In this document: piece after piece, positions 1 to 11,700 of the stretch
How the letters are laid out: each line of letters starts with the position of its first letter
How positions within the stretch are numbered: position 1 is the stretch's first letter
NCBI GenBank assembly: GCA_963070105.1
Contig: OY718806.1
Location: 8,445,865-8,509,864 of the forward strand
Length of the DNA: 64,000 nt
Direction: 5' to 3'
DNA from: Litomosoides sigmodontis
Lineage: Eukaryota; Nematoda; Chromadorea; Rhabditida; Onchocercidae
Notes under the pieces: model-generated
The model's database searches: none
The model's input: only the letters and a program-made list of their open reading frames with translations
What the model was told of the DNA's origin: nothing
Made by a program: the position numbers and the translations under genes

Positions 1-2541
1 CAGCGTCCCATTACAGTATTCTGACAAAGAATCTAAAAATCATAAATACCAATCTTTGGGAAATAAAAGAAATCTTGATACCTTGCTTGGCAATGTGACA
101 TCAAATTCTTAAAAAAAACTGGGCATAAAGGCTCACTCACTAGAAAAAAAGACCCATTTACTAGAAAAAAACCTGAGGAAAGTAGTGTACAACATACTTA
201 TTAAAGTTTTCATGAAACCTGTAACTGCAGCACCAAATGTAATTCGTTTTACCAATGTTTCTTGTAAAATTCTTTTTCCGTCTTCCAATTTTCCCAACAT
301 CAAACTTGGTTCTACGGCCATTTGTTTGAAATCCCACCAGTTAACTGAATCGAAATGTTGACAGACATTTCATAAAATTTGACCATCGATGAGTGTTGGA
401 AAAGAATTCTAAAGACCCGAAAACATATTTACCATTTAATCCATTTCTCCCAAAAACAGTTTTCGCTCCCATTTCGAAAATATCACTGTCTCCCTTTTTT
501 TTCTCAATAAGGTAGCATGCTACGTTATTTCTGTCCTGGAAATAATTATCAAGAAATATGCTAAATATGTTTTAACTACAAAGAATTCCTCATTGCCTTT
601 AATATCACAAAAAATTGAATTTGCGCTAGCAAAGCAGTGATATAATACTAAAATAAGCATTTTCAAAGCAGCATAAGATCCAGGTAGAAAAAACATTGGC
701 AGCATATCCACTATAAGAATGACAACGAAAAACTTATTGGTGGAACAATTTGAAAAAAATACCAAATAAATATTACAGAGTCATTTACTCCGACACTGAA
801 CAAACGGGGATTCCCCGTGGTTCAAGCAATCTTCGATGGCGACAAAACAAAGAGCTCTTAAACCTATATATTGACCAACAAATCAAACCTGCTTAGCAAA
901 AACAAGAAGTAAATTAGCATCTGATGCATTAATAAAATGGTTTGATGCAATCAGTTTTTGTTTGTCATCATTAAGTTCACATGAAGACGTTAACGATCCC
1001 AAATTTGAATCCCTGAAAAAAAAAAGAATTCATCCGTCAAAACATACTACACAATTTTTTTTTTTTTTTTAAACAAATATAGATAATATCTGTGGGCAAA
1101 GCCGATGGATTGCGTGGATCTATACGAGTATCGCAATTTACGAACTTTTGTGCAAAATAGCGAACAATATTACAAAATAAAAAATGCAGACATTTCAGAT
1201 CTGGAAAAACCAATTACAGGTCGAATTACTCCCGATGCGATTTGCGGTAGGTAACGTGACTTTTGCAGGTCGTTACCGTACAGCAGAATAAGAGATGCAG
1301 CCAAATGAGTTTGCTCGAAACGAAAATAAAGATTCCAACATGATCCTAACCCTTCACAAATAGTCAAAAGATCTTTGTAACACATATCGACACCACCTAA
1401 ATATTTTTACTCTAAATAAAATGCAAAACAGAAATTTCACAACTGTTGTTATTCGATGCTATTTGTTGAAAGAAAAATGAGTCGAAATCCACATGCGAAC
1501 TCTACGATTCTGAGTGACACTTTTCCCTTCTCTTTATACTTCATAAAATTGTGTAAAATTAAAATGACATACCGTATTTCTTCGGAACAGCATATGAAAA
1601 GAGTTTGTATTTCTCCCATAGAGCCATAAGAGAGTCTTCCTGATGATCTAAAAACTGGCTAAGTAAAACTCGAAGTAGAATAATGAATATTTATGTTTTC
1701 TACAACACACCACACTTAAACGTTGCATAATTATTGCCATCTAACCAATTATTTTGATGTCGTCTTTGAGTGCAGATACCAACCGCAACATGCGCTCAGC
1801 TGCATCCGTGTCAGAATATTCCGGATAAATAAAGAAATCCTTCAATGAGGGTTTTTGATATTGTACACACGAAATTATAAAATTGATAAATTCTCTTGCT
1901 AAGTTTCAAAAGCAGTAAAAGTTTATTTTGCGAAAAAAAGGGGAATAACCAATTAATAAACTATTCATTTCAAGAGGTTTGATTTACACAATGGTCAGCA
2001 GTTAGTTTTGACAAAACAGTCAAGTCCTTAATTTCATCTTTAATAAAAATGTAAAGATAATGTGTAAAGTCCGCACAAATTTGAAATTATAGGGAAATAA
2101 TGGGGAAATTTCGAGAAAAAAGGAGCGAGTGAAAAACTTATGGACACACAGCTATAGAATAAATACATAGCTGAAGTTATTTCAGTGGTGTAACAAATCT
2201 TGTGTAACTAAAATTGATGACCCTATAAATATTTCACTAAAATAAGCAAAAAAAGTTATCCAGGCTGCTAAAATTTACAACTTAAGCATCAGAGTACTGG
2301 GTATAACAAGATAAAAATATACTTTTTCAAAGCGATTTAATGCAAGTCCACGACTCAGTGAAACTCTTTGAATTGGTATGCCATATTCCTTAACAATATC
2401 AAGTGCTGATAAACCATCCGTGCCTTTCAGAACTTTGATGTTTTGCGCTCCTACTGAATGACAACTTCTCATCGGTAACACACCCTTTGTACCAATGGAA
2501 CATGATTGACGGAGGAATGTTTTTAATGCATAACTTCTCAT
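1..2541 (-). CDS. ACAD9-like acyl-CoA dehydrogenase (partial, 3' end beyond window)
   Basis: Mitochondrial FAD-dependent acyl-CoA dehydrogenase of the ACAD9/VLCAD branch; ACAD9 proteins also help assemble respiratory complex I. Exons read 2541-2323, 1839-1746, 1647-1573, 1396-1192, 1012-889, 535-433 and 344-198, all with compatible phases, plus less certain exons at the window edge. The translation keeps family landmarks: a presequence-like start, SYAVPKKYGG (family LQVPEEYGG), YGNDLQKSRYLPQIASG (family GTEEQKAKYLPKLASG), SRSEMDSNLGSLTSS (family TEPASGSDAAS) and VEPSLMLGKLEDGKRI before TFGAAVTGFMKTLI. These align collinearly with ACAD9 as I remember it. The catalytic Glu region lies off the window. 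The loops are diverged: the FCLTEP motif has become GFSRSE, so substrate or activity may differ. The start ATG at 2541 follows an acceptor by 5 nt. Confidence 0.8.
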
Positions 2542-2545
2542 TTGT

Positions 2546-2560
2546 CCTGCAAAAAAATTA
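2546..2560 (-). promoter_or_regulatory. Probable trans-splice acceptor, ACAD9-like gene
   Basis: On the minus strand a T-run ending in TTTTTTTGCAG lies 5 nt before the ATG at 2541. An acceptor this close to a first ATG is typical of nematode SL trans-splicing. A 5'UTR cis-intron is the alternative. Confidence 0.5.
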
Positions 2561-3469
2561 ATTGTAAGTTAATTTTCGCTCTTATCGGGTTATTGAGTTT
2601 CAAATTACTGACATTACGAGTTATGTTACGGATTATAAACTTTAAAAACTTTAATAACTCCTTCAGATGTTCTCACTAAACCGCACCGGCCAGTGTGTTA
2701 GATTGATCTCTGTTTCTTCTACTCTACAACACCTTACGGACACTACCAGTAAGCTTACTACAAACTGAGCTGTAAAGTAGTGGAAGTCAGGAAAATCTTT
2801 TACTATTTAAAATAGCAAAAAGTTGTTTTATGAAAAAGAATGTCATACACTGCACCGTTCAGCGATATTTCCCTATTATTTCGCCACTGTCTTGTAGTCT
2901 TATCACCAACTTATTCCATCAAAGTAAGTAAAACCATAGGATAAAAAATATATCAACACATAAGTTATGCAAACCACTAATAATAATAGAGATCGGAAGC
3001 GCAAAATATTCCGCAATTAATACTTCGCTACTCTAACGGCAGACAAAGATCTAATAAAATCTAACGACCATTTTATGGTAAAACCATAAAAACCACATGA
3101 ACAAATCCTCATTTATTTAATGTTACTTTTACAGGAGTACTAAGGTGGAATTTTATTTGCGTAGAACGTGATTTTATCTCACACTCGATATCCCGAAACG
3201 CAATACAAACCTCGGGACGCTATGTTTCATTTTGGCCTAAAGGCTGTAACCAGTTTGTAGAAGCTGGGGAGCACATTTCACCGCTTTCGTGTTATGCATT
3301 TGATGGATTGTTTTTCTTGTCTGTCGGATTTGAGTTCATTAGCAGAAGTAAGTCGGAAACGGTACCAAAAGCACTGTAGTATAGGTTATTGAACCTATTT
3401 GAGCTATCTGTTTAGTTTGAAGTTTTGTCTTTTTCATTATCTTCATTTGTCTTCCTGTCTTCTTTCGCA

Positions 3470-3488
3470 TGTGTCTTTCAGGTCCGTG
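3470..3488 (+). promoter_or_regulatory. Probable trans-splice acceptor, DNAJC2
   Basis: A long pyrimidine-rich run ends in GTGTCTTTCAG at 3481, and the ATG follows at 3489, leaving a 7-nt leader. The placement fits an SL trans-splice site and supports 3489 as the start codon. Confidence 0.55.
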
Positions 3489-5125
3489 ATGCCGTTATCT
3501 GGTCTCGATTTAGCTATTTATGGGTTTAACCGTAACACGCACAAAGTGGAGGAAGCAGGGATTTCTTATGAATTACGTATTATTCGCGACAAACTAACAC
3601 TCGGTCTAAGCACTGAACCTGTCTTAAAGCAGTCGTTAACCGTTGAGTCGGCTGTTGGAAATTGGACAAGCGAGGATAATGTGAAAGGCAGTGGAACTTG
3701 TGTACGGTTTTACTTTAAAAACAAATGCAAAGAAATCGATTTAATTGGTTATTAGTGTAATATTTTCCAAATAAAATGATGAAACAAATGGATTCAGGCA
3801 GTCCATGAATTTATGGATCCAGATGACGAGCATTATCTCCGTTTTTTGAAAAATCTGGATCCAAAACGTTATAAGAATCAAGACCACTATAAAGTCCTCG
3901 GGTTATCAAACCTACGTTGGCAGGCTAGTACTTCACAGATTCGTACTGCGTGTAAGTTCTAATTTGTTCTGCGTAATTTCAGTCCAAGTTTTATGAAGCA
4001 AAGTGTATTGCTACACTTAGTTTATTGTTTAGCTAAAATCACTAGTTTTCGGTGTTATGCTTATGCTTATGATATACGATGAAATCTAAGGGTTTTCTAG
4101 GTTACAATTTCCTATGCAAGCTTTTTTTTCGTAGTTGCGCAGAGCATTTAAATTTGTTACTAAATATCTGAAGATGTCAAGAATTCTGAGACTGGAATTT
4201 GTTGTAAACTATGAGAGGATAATTTTGTCTTTGTTGTTTTTTTCACTTTTTTATCAGCTATGCGAAATTTTTATAGATCGTGCAAAAGTTCTGAAGCATC
4301 ATCCGGATAAGAACAATTCATTAGGAGTTGAAGTAAATGGCAGTGAAGACTACTTCACATGTATTACCAAAGCTTATGAACAATTAGGATTATCGGAACA
4401 GAAAAGAAAAGCCTATGATTCCGTAGATCCATTATTCGATGACTCGATTCCAGAGGAGAAGATGATCAGTTCTGACAACTTTTACGATATTATGGAGCCA
4501 ATCTTTTCTAGGAATGCGAGGTTCTTAGATCATTTCACTTTTTTTATGAAATTCAAATTCCGCTCCTATTATGAATATTCCATTTCTTCCGTGGTGCCTG
4601 ACTTTAGAGATTCTTACAACTCCATATTTTAGCATAGCAATGGAGTGATAGAAGCGCTTTATTGCTGTTTCATTTTTAATGGCATCTGAATACTCTAGTG
4701 AAGTTTTTTCAACATCTGGGCGTAATGATGAGTATCACACAGGTTTTTTAGAATTGTTGGAGGGGGAATCTAGTACTGACCTATTCTAAAATTCAAGTTG
4801 ACACTGATGTAATTCCATTCAGGATCTATATAGGGTTCTGTTATATTATAGTTGAAAAAGTTGAGCGTTGCATGATGAATTATAAACTTATATCATCTTT
4901 AGGTGGTCTGTTCGGCAACCTGTACCATCACTAGGAGATATCAGTAGTACACAAGATGAGGTGGACAGGTTTTACTCATTTTGGTTTAATTGGGATTCGT
5001 GGCGTGAATTTTCATATCTGGATGAAGAGAATAAGGAAAAGGGAGAAGATCGTTGGGAAAGACGTGAAATTGAGAAGCTAAATAAGGTTAATATTTATTT
5101 TAGTCCTAATCGTTGAGAGTACGGT

Positions 5126-5184
<59 letters not shown>

Positions 5185-7562
5185 TTAGTACTATATCACC
5201 AATACTGTAGTACGTGTGGACTAGTATTTATTTCCTCGAAATTCCCTTCTACATTTCTGCCTTTCAGTTGAAATAATATACTTGTTTCATATTCCTTGTT
5301 TCATATAATAATATACTTGTTTCAATAGTATACTTGTTTCATATTCCAAGGGTATGAAGTTTCTTGTAAATTTAATATGATTTTTATTAGGCTGAACGAG
5401 AAAAACGGCGAAAGAACGAAATGAAACGAATCAGAAATCTTGTTGAAATAGCGTATCGCAAAGATCCACGAATAGCAATGTTCAAAGAACAGGAAAAATT
5501 AAAAAAAGAGAATCAAAGGAATGAACGTAGGAAAGCTCTGGAAGAGAAGAAAGCCGAGGATGAGAGAAAAAAACTGGTAATTTTCGGTTTGAGCTCAGTG
5601 TTGCATAAATGGTTCTGTCTGTGTAAAGAATAAGACAAATGAACTTTACAATTTTTTTGAGGAAATTGAATTAGAAAATAAAAAAGTGGAAGAGGAAAAG
5701 CTAGAGAAAGAGCGGCAGCAGCGAGCTTACGAAAAGCGGATAAAAGAGCAACAGAAAAAGCTGCTTGGTGAAGCTCGAAGAAAGCTCCGTAGGACTGCTG
5801 AAGTTTGTTTGTTGTTTTGAATTCTTTGCTTTGTAGGTAACAGTTGAGAGAAGTTTTAAGGGAATCCACAAAAAAATTGTCCTATGTTGGTCGATATAAA
5901 AGGAGTGTTTTGGATTGCAACACGAGTGAGTGAAATAAATGGAATAGTTCATGAGTCTTTTCCTAACTTTCTGTATGATTGTTGGATAAACGACATTATG
6001 GAGAAACAGAACTGATTATATGGCGTTATTAACCGAAAAAGTACTTTTGAGAAAAAATTACAATTTTAGGGCAAAAATTACTGGGATGCAGACGTATCAT
6101 CGAAACTATCTTGTTTGGAAGCAATCGAATATGTATGTTTGCGATTTGATGCCGTTCAGTTAAATGAAATCACTGCTAAACTTGAATTGTTAAGCAATAT
6201 TACAGAAGCAATGAGCGTTTTAAATGTTCAGGTACGCATATTGAAATCGATATCATTTATATACATATGATTTCTAGTGTCGTGTTACAATGCATAGTAA
6301 CTATATGGAATGTGTCAAATTAAGTGATTTATTAGTTTTTTTTTGTCGGAATTTTGTTATTTCTTGCTCTATATAGCAATATTTGGAAAAGAAAGTAGTA
6401 AGCCGTCTAGGTTGAAGCTCTTTTTGTGAAAGGATAATTTCAGATTCATGAGGAAATTACGAAAAATGAGACCAAAAATGAAGTTCCCCAAAATACTACA
6501 GATAACGCATCTAATTGGACCTCTGATGAAATAACATTACTAGTTAAAGCTACTAATTTGTATCCAGCTGGCACCACAAGAAGGTTAAAACGTGTGCTTG
6601 GGCTTTATTTTAAATCTCGATTTAATACTTCAAAAGATTTTAGTGCAAATATGTTTTATGTATAAGTTAATAAAGATGTTTTTAGATGGTCGGAGATTAC
6701 AAACTATATCAATGAGCACTGTGAAAGTAAAAATGCAAAAAAAAAAACAGAAAAGGATATCTTGATTCAGGTTTTGTTTCTTGATTATTCCTCAATAGAG
6801 CTTTCTTAAAGCACTTAGTTTAGGGCGTATTTTTGTTTCAACTTTCATATACTGAGAAATACGCTCCGGAAAAAGCCTTTTTATAGCTCATTTGCTACCC
6901 ATAGAAACGAATGGAGCGTTTTGCAAAATAGATGTCACTAAAAAATTAGTAAGGTTGAGTAATGTAATTTATTGGACTTGTACATATGCTGCTTATCTCT
7001 GTGAACGCTTCAATTTTTGCTATGAACTCATGGACCACAGTTTATTAAAGTTTGAAGGCAAAAGACGCATAGTTTCAGGTCAAAACATTAAAATCATTAA
7101 CGAATGCCCAAGATCAGAAGAAAGTGAAGGATATTTTGCTCAATTCCGCAAAGAAAAGTGAATTAGAGTGGAAAGCAGAAGAACAAAAGTTGCTTGAAGC
7201 AGCGCTTAGAAAATTTGCGTCAACAGATCCGAATCGTTGGGAGAATATTGCAAATTATGTGGGTAAATCAAAGAAAGACTGCATAAGGAGGTTGGTATCT
7301 CAATACTGTTGTGAATCTTCTCCAATAACATGATTGTTGATAGTAAGATTGAGTGGAAAATAAACCTAGACTTATTCAATGGCAATTTTAGTTGTTTTGC
7401 CTAAAATCTAATTCATTTTTGTTGGAGGAACCCTTTGCTTGTAGGAAAGCTTTAAACTGCTGGTTCAAAACATAACGCTATTCACCATCTGTAAGCCTCA
7501 TTATTTTCAGATTTAAGTATCTCGCAGAAGTGGTGAAAAATAAGAAGCAACAGTTGTACTGA
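3489..7562 (+). CDS. dnj-11: DNAJC2 / zuotin (MPP11, ZRF1), ribosome-associated J-protein with SANT domains
   Basis: J-domain co-chaperone that works with Hsp70 at the ribosome exit tunnel; animal forms also act in chromatin through two SANT domains. Exons: 3489-3747, 3802-3951, 4277-4520, 4903-5086, 5391-5576, 5662-5802, 6070-6231, 6444-6583, 6686-6770, 7079-7290, 7511-7562. They sum to 1815 nt, 604 aa, against about 621 in human. Seen: [17 protein letters not shown], the J-domain LKHHPDKN with intact [35 protein letters not shown], a charged ribosome-binding helix in exons 5-6, SANT1 around [20 protein letters not shown] and SANT2 around [16 protein letters not shown] with KKDC. The exon 6 acceptor is a weak GAG. 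The C. elegans orthologue is, to my knowledge, dnj-11. Confidence 0.95.
5131..5180. repeat. (AT)n microsatellite in DNAJC2 intron 4
   Basis: Uninterrupted alternating AT over about 50 nt. Confidence 0.95.
5276..5348 (+). repeat. Short imperfect tandem repeat in DNAJC2 intron 4
   Basis: The unit ATACTTGTTTCATATTCC recurs about three times with partial copies, just upstream of exon 5. Confidence 0.7.
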
Positions 7563-8726
7563 CATTTCGCTGAATTAGCATGACATTTGATTTCTCGGCC
7601 TTACAGGGGATACTAACACTTTTTGCATCATCAGCCTAGTATGCTGCTGAGGACTGCCGACAGCGCTCTTGCTCAATTTATTTTCTTGTGTATTTTAGCT
7701 CTTCATACTCATCCTACTTGTTCGAGTTTCGTAGCCTACGTAATATCATCTCATCATTTGAAATATTTAGTCTAAGAAATTAGCAACTAGTTTTCGAGGT
7801 CGAGTTTCTATTTCACATTTTCATCACAATGTTGTATGAGTTTAAAAGCACTGTGAAGTTCTTTCTTTCCTTTTCATTGACGGCGTAATGACTAACTCAG
7901 AGTAATTACCATAATATTTCGGTAGGAATTTATATTATCATAAGCGGTCTCGGTCTTAATTAGGACCAAAATTTTGTTTGTCATTACAGTTCAGTTTCCA
8001 TTGTGCTGATGATACATTATTTCAAATGAAATTCGGGTGGATGAAATGTACTAATATGATTTGTAACTTGGATCGTTTAACAACAGCAAAATACATTTAT
8101 CACATAAAGCTACCACGATTAGATGGAATTGTTAAGCATTTCCATCAGGCGAATCGTTTTGTGTAAGTGTAAGGAGAAATAATATCGTTGAGATTTCTCT
8201 AGTTCCTACGATTTATCTCCAAATCATGTCTGCATAGTTTTTGAAAAACACAAGGTGACCAATTGTTTGATATGAATGTTTGTTTTTACTTTGAAACATC
8301 GCGGTCAATTTCGGTAAGCATGTAGAATATATGGACTGCAGCACATTCGAGTCACAAATGGGAATAAGAGGAAATTGTGGGTTGACTAATGTAGTTATGA
8401 TTAGCAAAAACATTAACTCAGCAGCCAAGTGGTAACAGTGGAAGGAGATGAAAGGCAAAGTGTTTGGAAGGGATTATAAGGTAAGAGACTGAGTTAAGTA
8501 TTTATTTCGAGGAACATACAATTTAAAAAACTGAACATAGTGGGATAATTATTACTCGAGCATAGTTATGCATATATATATATATATATATAACGTAACA
8601 ACAAATTCATTCGAATGCAATGCGTATAAGAAGTGATGCACACTCGTCTACTGTACGCAATCGACCCGTATTCAATCGTACATGTGAATAACCTTAATAT
8701 AAAGTTCTATGTGTATATCGTTTCAG
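7563..8726. other. Convergent intergenic region, DNAJC2 to PLC
   Basis: Both neighbours end here. Apart from the orphan exons at 7990-8389 and a short (AT)n at 8571-8592, I see no coding or RNA gene. No clear AATAAA lies soon after the DNAJC2 stop. Confidence 0.5.
7990..8389 (+). CDS. Putative orphan exons of an unrecognised small gene
   Basis: An open block at 7990-8162 is bounded by a good acceptor (CATTACAG) and a consensus donor (GTAAGT). It encodes about 58 residues with several Cys, Trp and His and no low complexity. In matching phase a 17-nt micro-exon (8238-8254) lies between TGCATAG and GTGACC. Then comes a block at 8342-8389 with acceptor CTGCAG, ending in a stop after KRKLWVD. I find no start codon or upstream exon and recognise no family. 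It lies after the DNAJC2 stop, which is itself complete, and converges on PLC. It could be the 3' end of a downstream operon gene or chance. Confidence 0.28.
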
Positions 8727-11700
8727 TCAACAGTTCAAAACGAAGCATCTCACTCCTTTAGAGTACTGTGTTAGTCACAGCTAAGCAGTCGTATATACAA
8801 GATATAATTATGTATAAATTTCGTAAAGAGCTTCGTAGTACTAGTTGTCATACCATTTCACCAGAAATGATATATTGGTGACCTCAAAATTACGAGGTAG
8901 TGATGAAGTTTCAAACCTGCACGAATGCTCTTTACCGGGATCGTATATTCACCAACAAAATCATTTGATGAAGTTGAATCGAAATCCTTCACACAAAAAC
9001 GAAGCAGTGCAAAATCAGGGAAATGAAGTGGAAACGTAAATGTTTCGTTGAATTGTGGATTGAAGCTGAAACATGCCACATAGAGAACATTAAGAACAAA
9101 GATAAACTTGATGGAAAGTATATATTTGAGCCTTTATTTTGTAGATATGTTTTATACGCAAATAGACGAAAAATTCGAGCTTGTAAAATTTGGGCTAGTT
9201 ACTTTCTCCATTAGTGTTTTAATAAAGCGCACCCGTTATTGCGGATGGTTTTTGTCCGGCATTTTCGGGAGTCGGCCGGAATTCCGAAGACCTCAACAGT
9301 GACATATGGATCAATTACATCATTTGCTTGAGATATCTTGGGTAAATATTGCCCACTTATAACCTGAAAATACAGCATAATGCTAGTGTTAGCGCAGCAT
9401 AATGCTTCTTATGAAATTAGATATCAGAATAACTAATAAACCAAGTTTGCAGAGAATTGTTGCTTACACTGAAATCATACATTTTTATTGTTTAAACAAA
9501 TACAAACTGCTAAAACAACTAGCTTTACCAGAAGTACATTAAGAATCATGAAAAATTGCAAAAACAGCCTACCCCAACAAGCATAGTTGTTACAACTGCA
9601 CTTGATACTTCAGGTATACGAGGATCTGAAAAATGTCTTATAGTTTTTCTTGGAGTTTGTGTTCTATGTCAACAGTGGTTAGCAAATAAAACAAAAGTTA
9701 ATCTGAAACCTAATGTTTAGTTCTTTAAATTCTTTTGATGCCCCTCAGACAGATTGAAAAATAATCTCAATTTTTTACGTAGTTTAAGATATACATAGTG
9801 TCTTAAAAAGTGACAAGTTGCCCGTATTTACTTTCGTTCTAAGTCTTTATATTTATTTATGAACCACAAAAAAAACCAACCAAGTCCATCAATAAGTGCT
9901 TTTGATTTGAGCACATAACCACAATTACCATTAGTTCGAAAGAGACCATTAACTAAATCGAGATATTCCCCTGTAGTTTGCATATTCATCGCGACCGATT
10001 GTATACCACAAAGCCATGAAGGGATGGGATCCATATTACTTGAATCCTGCCGCAAACCCTTCGGGAACGATTTTACAAACCTTTTTGATGTATAAGCGGC
10101 AAGCGAATAACCACTTTCCAAATAGCTTGCAACTTTCCCTTCAGATAAGGAAGTGGAGCCGTCCATAGGATCTGAAGATACTCCGAATTTTGTTTTTTAA
10201 GATATCGCCATTTGAATGGATTCCAGTATGACTGTTTGTAAGTTATAAAGGAAATATTTGCTTGTAAACTGAGAACTAAAGTGTTCAGAAAAAAAATAAA
10301 TATATCAGAAAACAAGTTACTAAAGCATTATCAAGTTTTTTTCCCGTAATGGCCAGCTTAAAATTAAAAATAAAAACCAACGCTCATCGATATCTTTGAA
10401 GATATTATGAGAAAGTTTAACAGATGGCAGTGATATCAGTAGAGAAAATTCTGGATCAAGTTTGAGAGTTTCTTTGTTTCCACTGTTATCCTGGGTTGCT
10501 TCGTCCTGGTCAAGTTTCTGATCAGGACCTTTTCCTGATCTCAATTTCTTACCGCGCAACAGGTACTTATTCTTCAAAGCATTTGGAGAAGGCAATGGTT
10601 GAGAAGCTCCATTTTTCGGGCGCATGTATATCTTACTGCCCAACACCTAAATAAATAAATATGCATATAATAAATAAACAAATGAAATAAGCAAATAAAT
10701 AAATAAAGCAAGCATAAATATTCAAAATAAAATGTATATATGAAAACATTTCCATAGTGAGAATTAACCTCCTTAAAAATGCGAGACATTGCCCTCTGCT
10801 GTGGTAAGCCAACATGATTCTCAACAGTCAGTATCACTGGATAAGGATTTGTCTTGAATGCGTACACATCAATTTCTTTCAGTGCATCTTTCAAAGTGAT
10901 CGCTCCAATTAACGTTCGCTTATGCGTAATACATGGTTCTCCTTCTTCGCCATCAAAAACGTCTACTAAATGAGATGCAACTTAATCTCAATCTTGAAGA
11001 TACAATTATTGAAATTAAAACTTTGTAAACGCTACAGTTAAAATGGCAATAATACATACACTCTAAAAGCCGAGCACCCCTTTTTAGGGCGTTGATATAA
11101 CCTTCAACAGTCGCTTCACCCTTTATTTGCAATCCAGTGAGGTAGGTATTATGACTTGCATTGACATAATAATGACTTAGCGTGTGATCCATGTCCTGGA
11201 AAACCCTTTCATGTCCAGGCTTCATGATATAGCCCCATTCATCGAGTAGCAACCAACGAAAACCTGAAAATGATAAGCAATTCTTACAAATGACTTAGAG
11301 AGGTGCAAACTGCTTTTCACTGAATCGTAACATGTGTGGTCATAATATTTTTTTAATGAATCCTTTGCTTAATTGACAGTTTGTGGTTTCTGGAATTTCT
11401 ACCATACCATACAACAACACTTTTCGTCAGGTGACCTAATTATTAGATAACAATTCCAGAAAATAAAGCAAAGTGGTACTAAATTGAGACATAAGATGGT
11501 ACCTATCGGCCCAAGTACTTTTGCACCTTCTTTAGCCGGTTCAAAATTTTCAATAATTGATGCAGCCTTCCTTTCATCGATATCATCAAACTGCAATTGC
11601 ATGTTTTGAAATTTTGCATCGCACTTACGCTCACTTAATAAACCGAAAAAAAAAAAGATGTATCAAGTTACGAGTTCAAGAGGAATGAGCGTTTGAATAC

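Larger units (their letters stand above)
2542..3488. other. Divergent intergenic region between ACAD9-like gene and DNAJC2
   Basis: About 0.95 kb separates the two divergently read start codons, so it should carry both promoters. It is AT-rich; I see no open frame with coding character and no clear TATA-type signal. The T/C-rich stretch from 3418 to 3481 is the polypyrimidine tract of the DNAJC2 leader acceptor. Confidence 0.5.

Noticed and set aside
3747..3801. Very short DNAJC2 intron 1 (54 nt) considered as coding
   Set aside because: The uninterrupted frame hits a stop at 3753-3755; splicing restores the family sequence.
5830..6069. Possible extra DNAJC2 exon between exons 6 and 7
   Set aside because: Direct joining of exons 6 and 7 keeps phase and family spacing.
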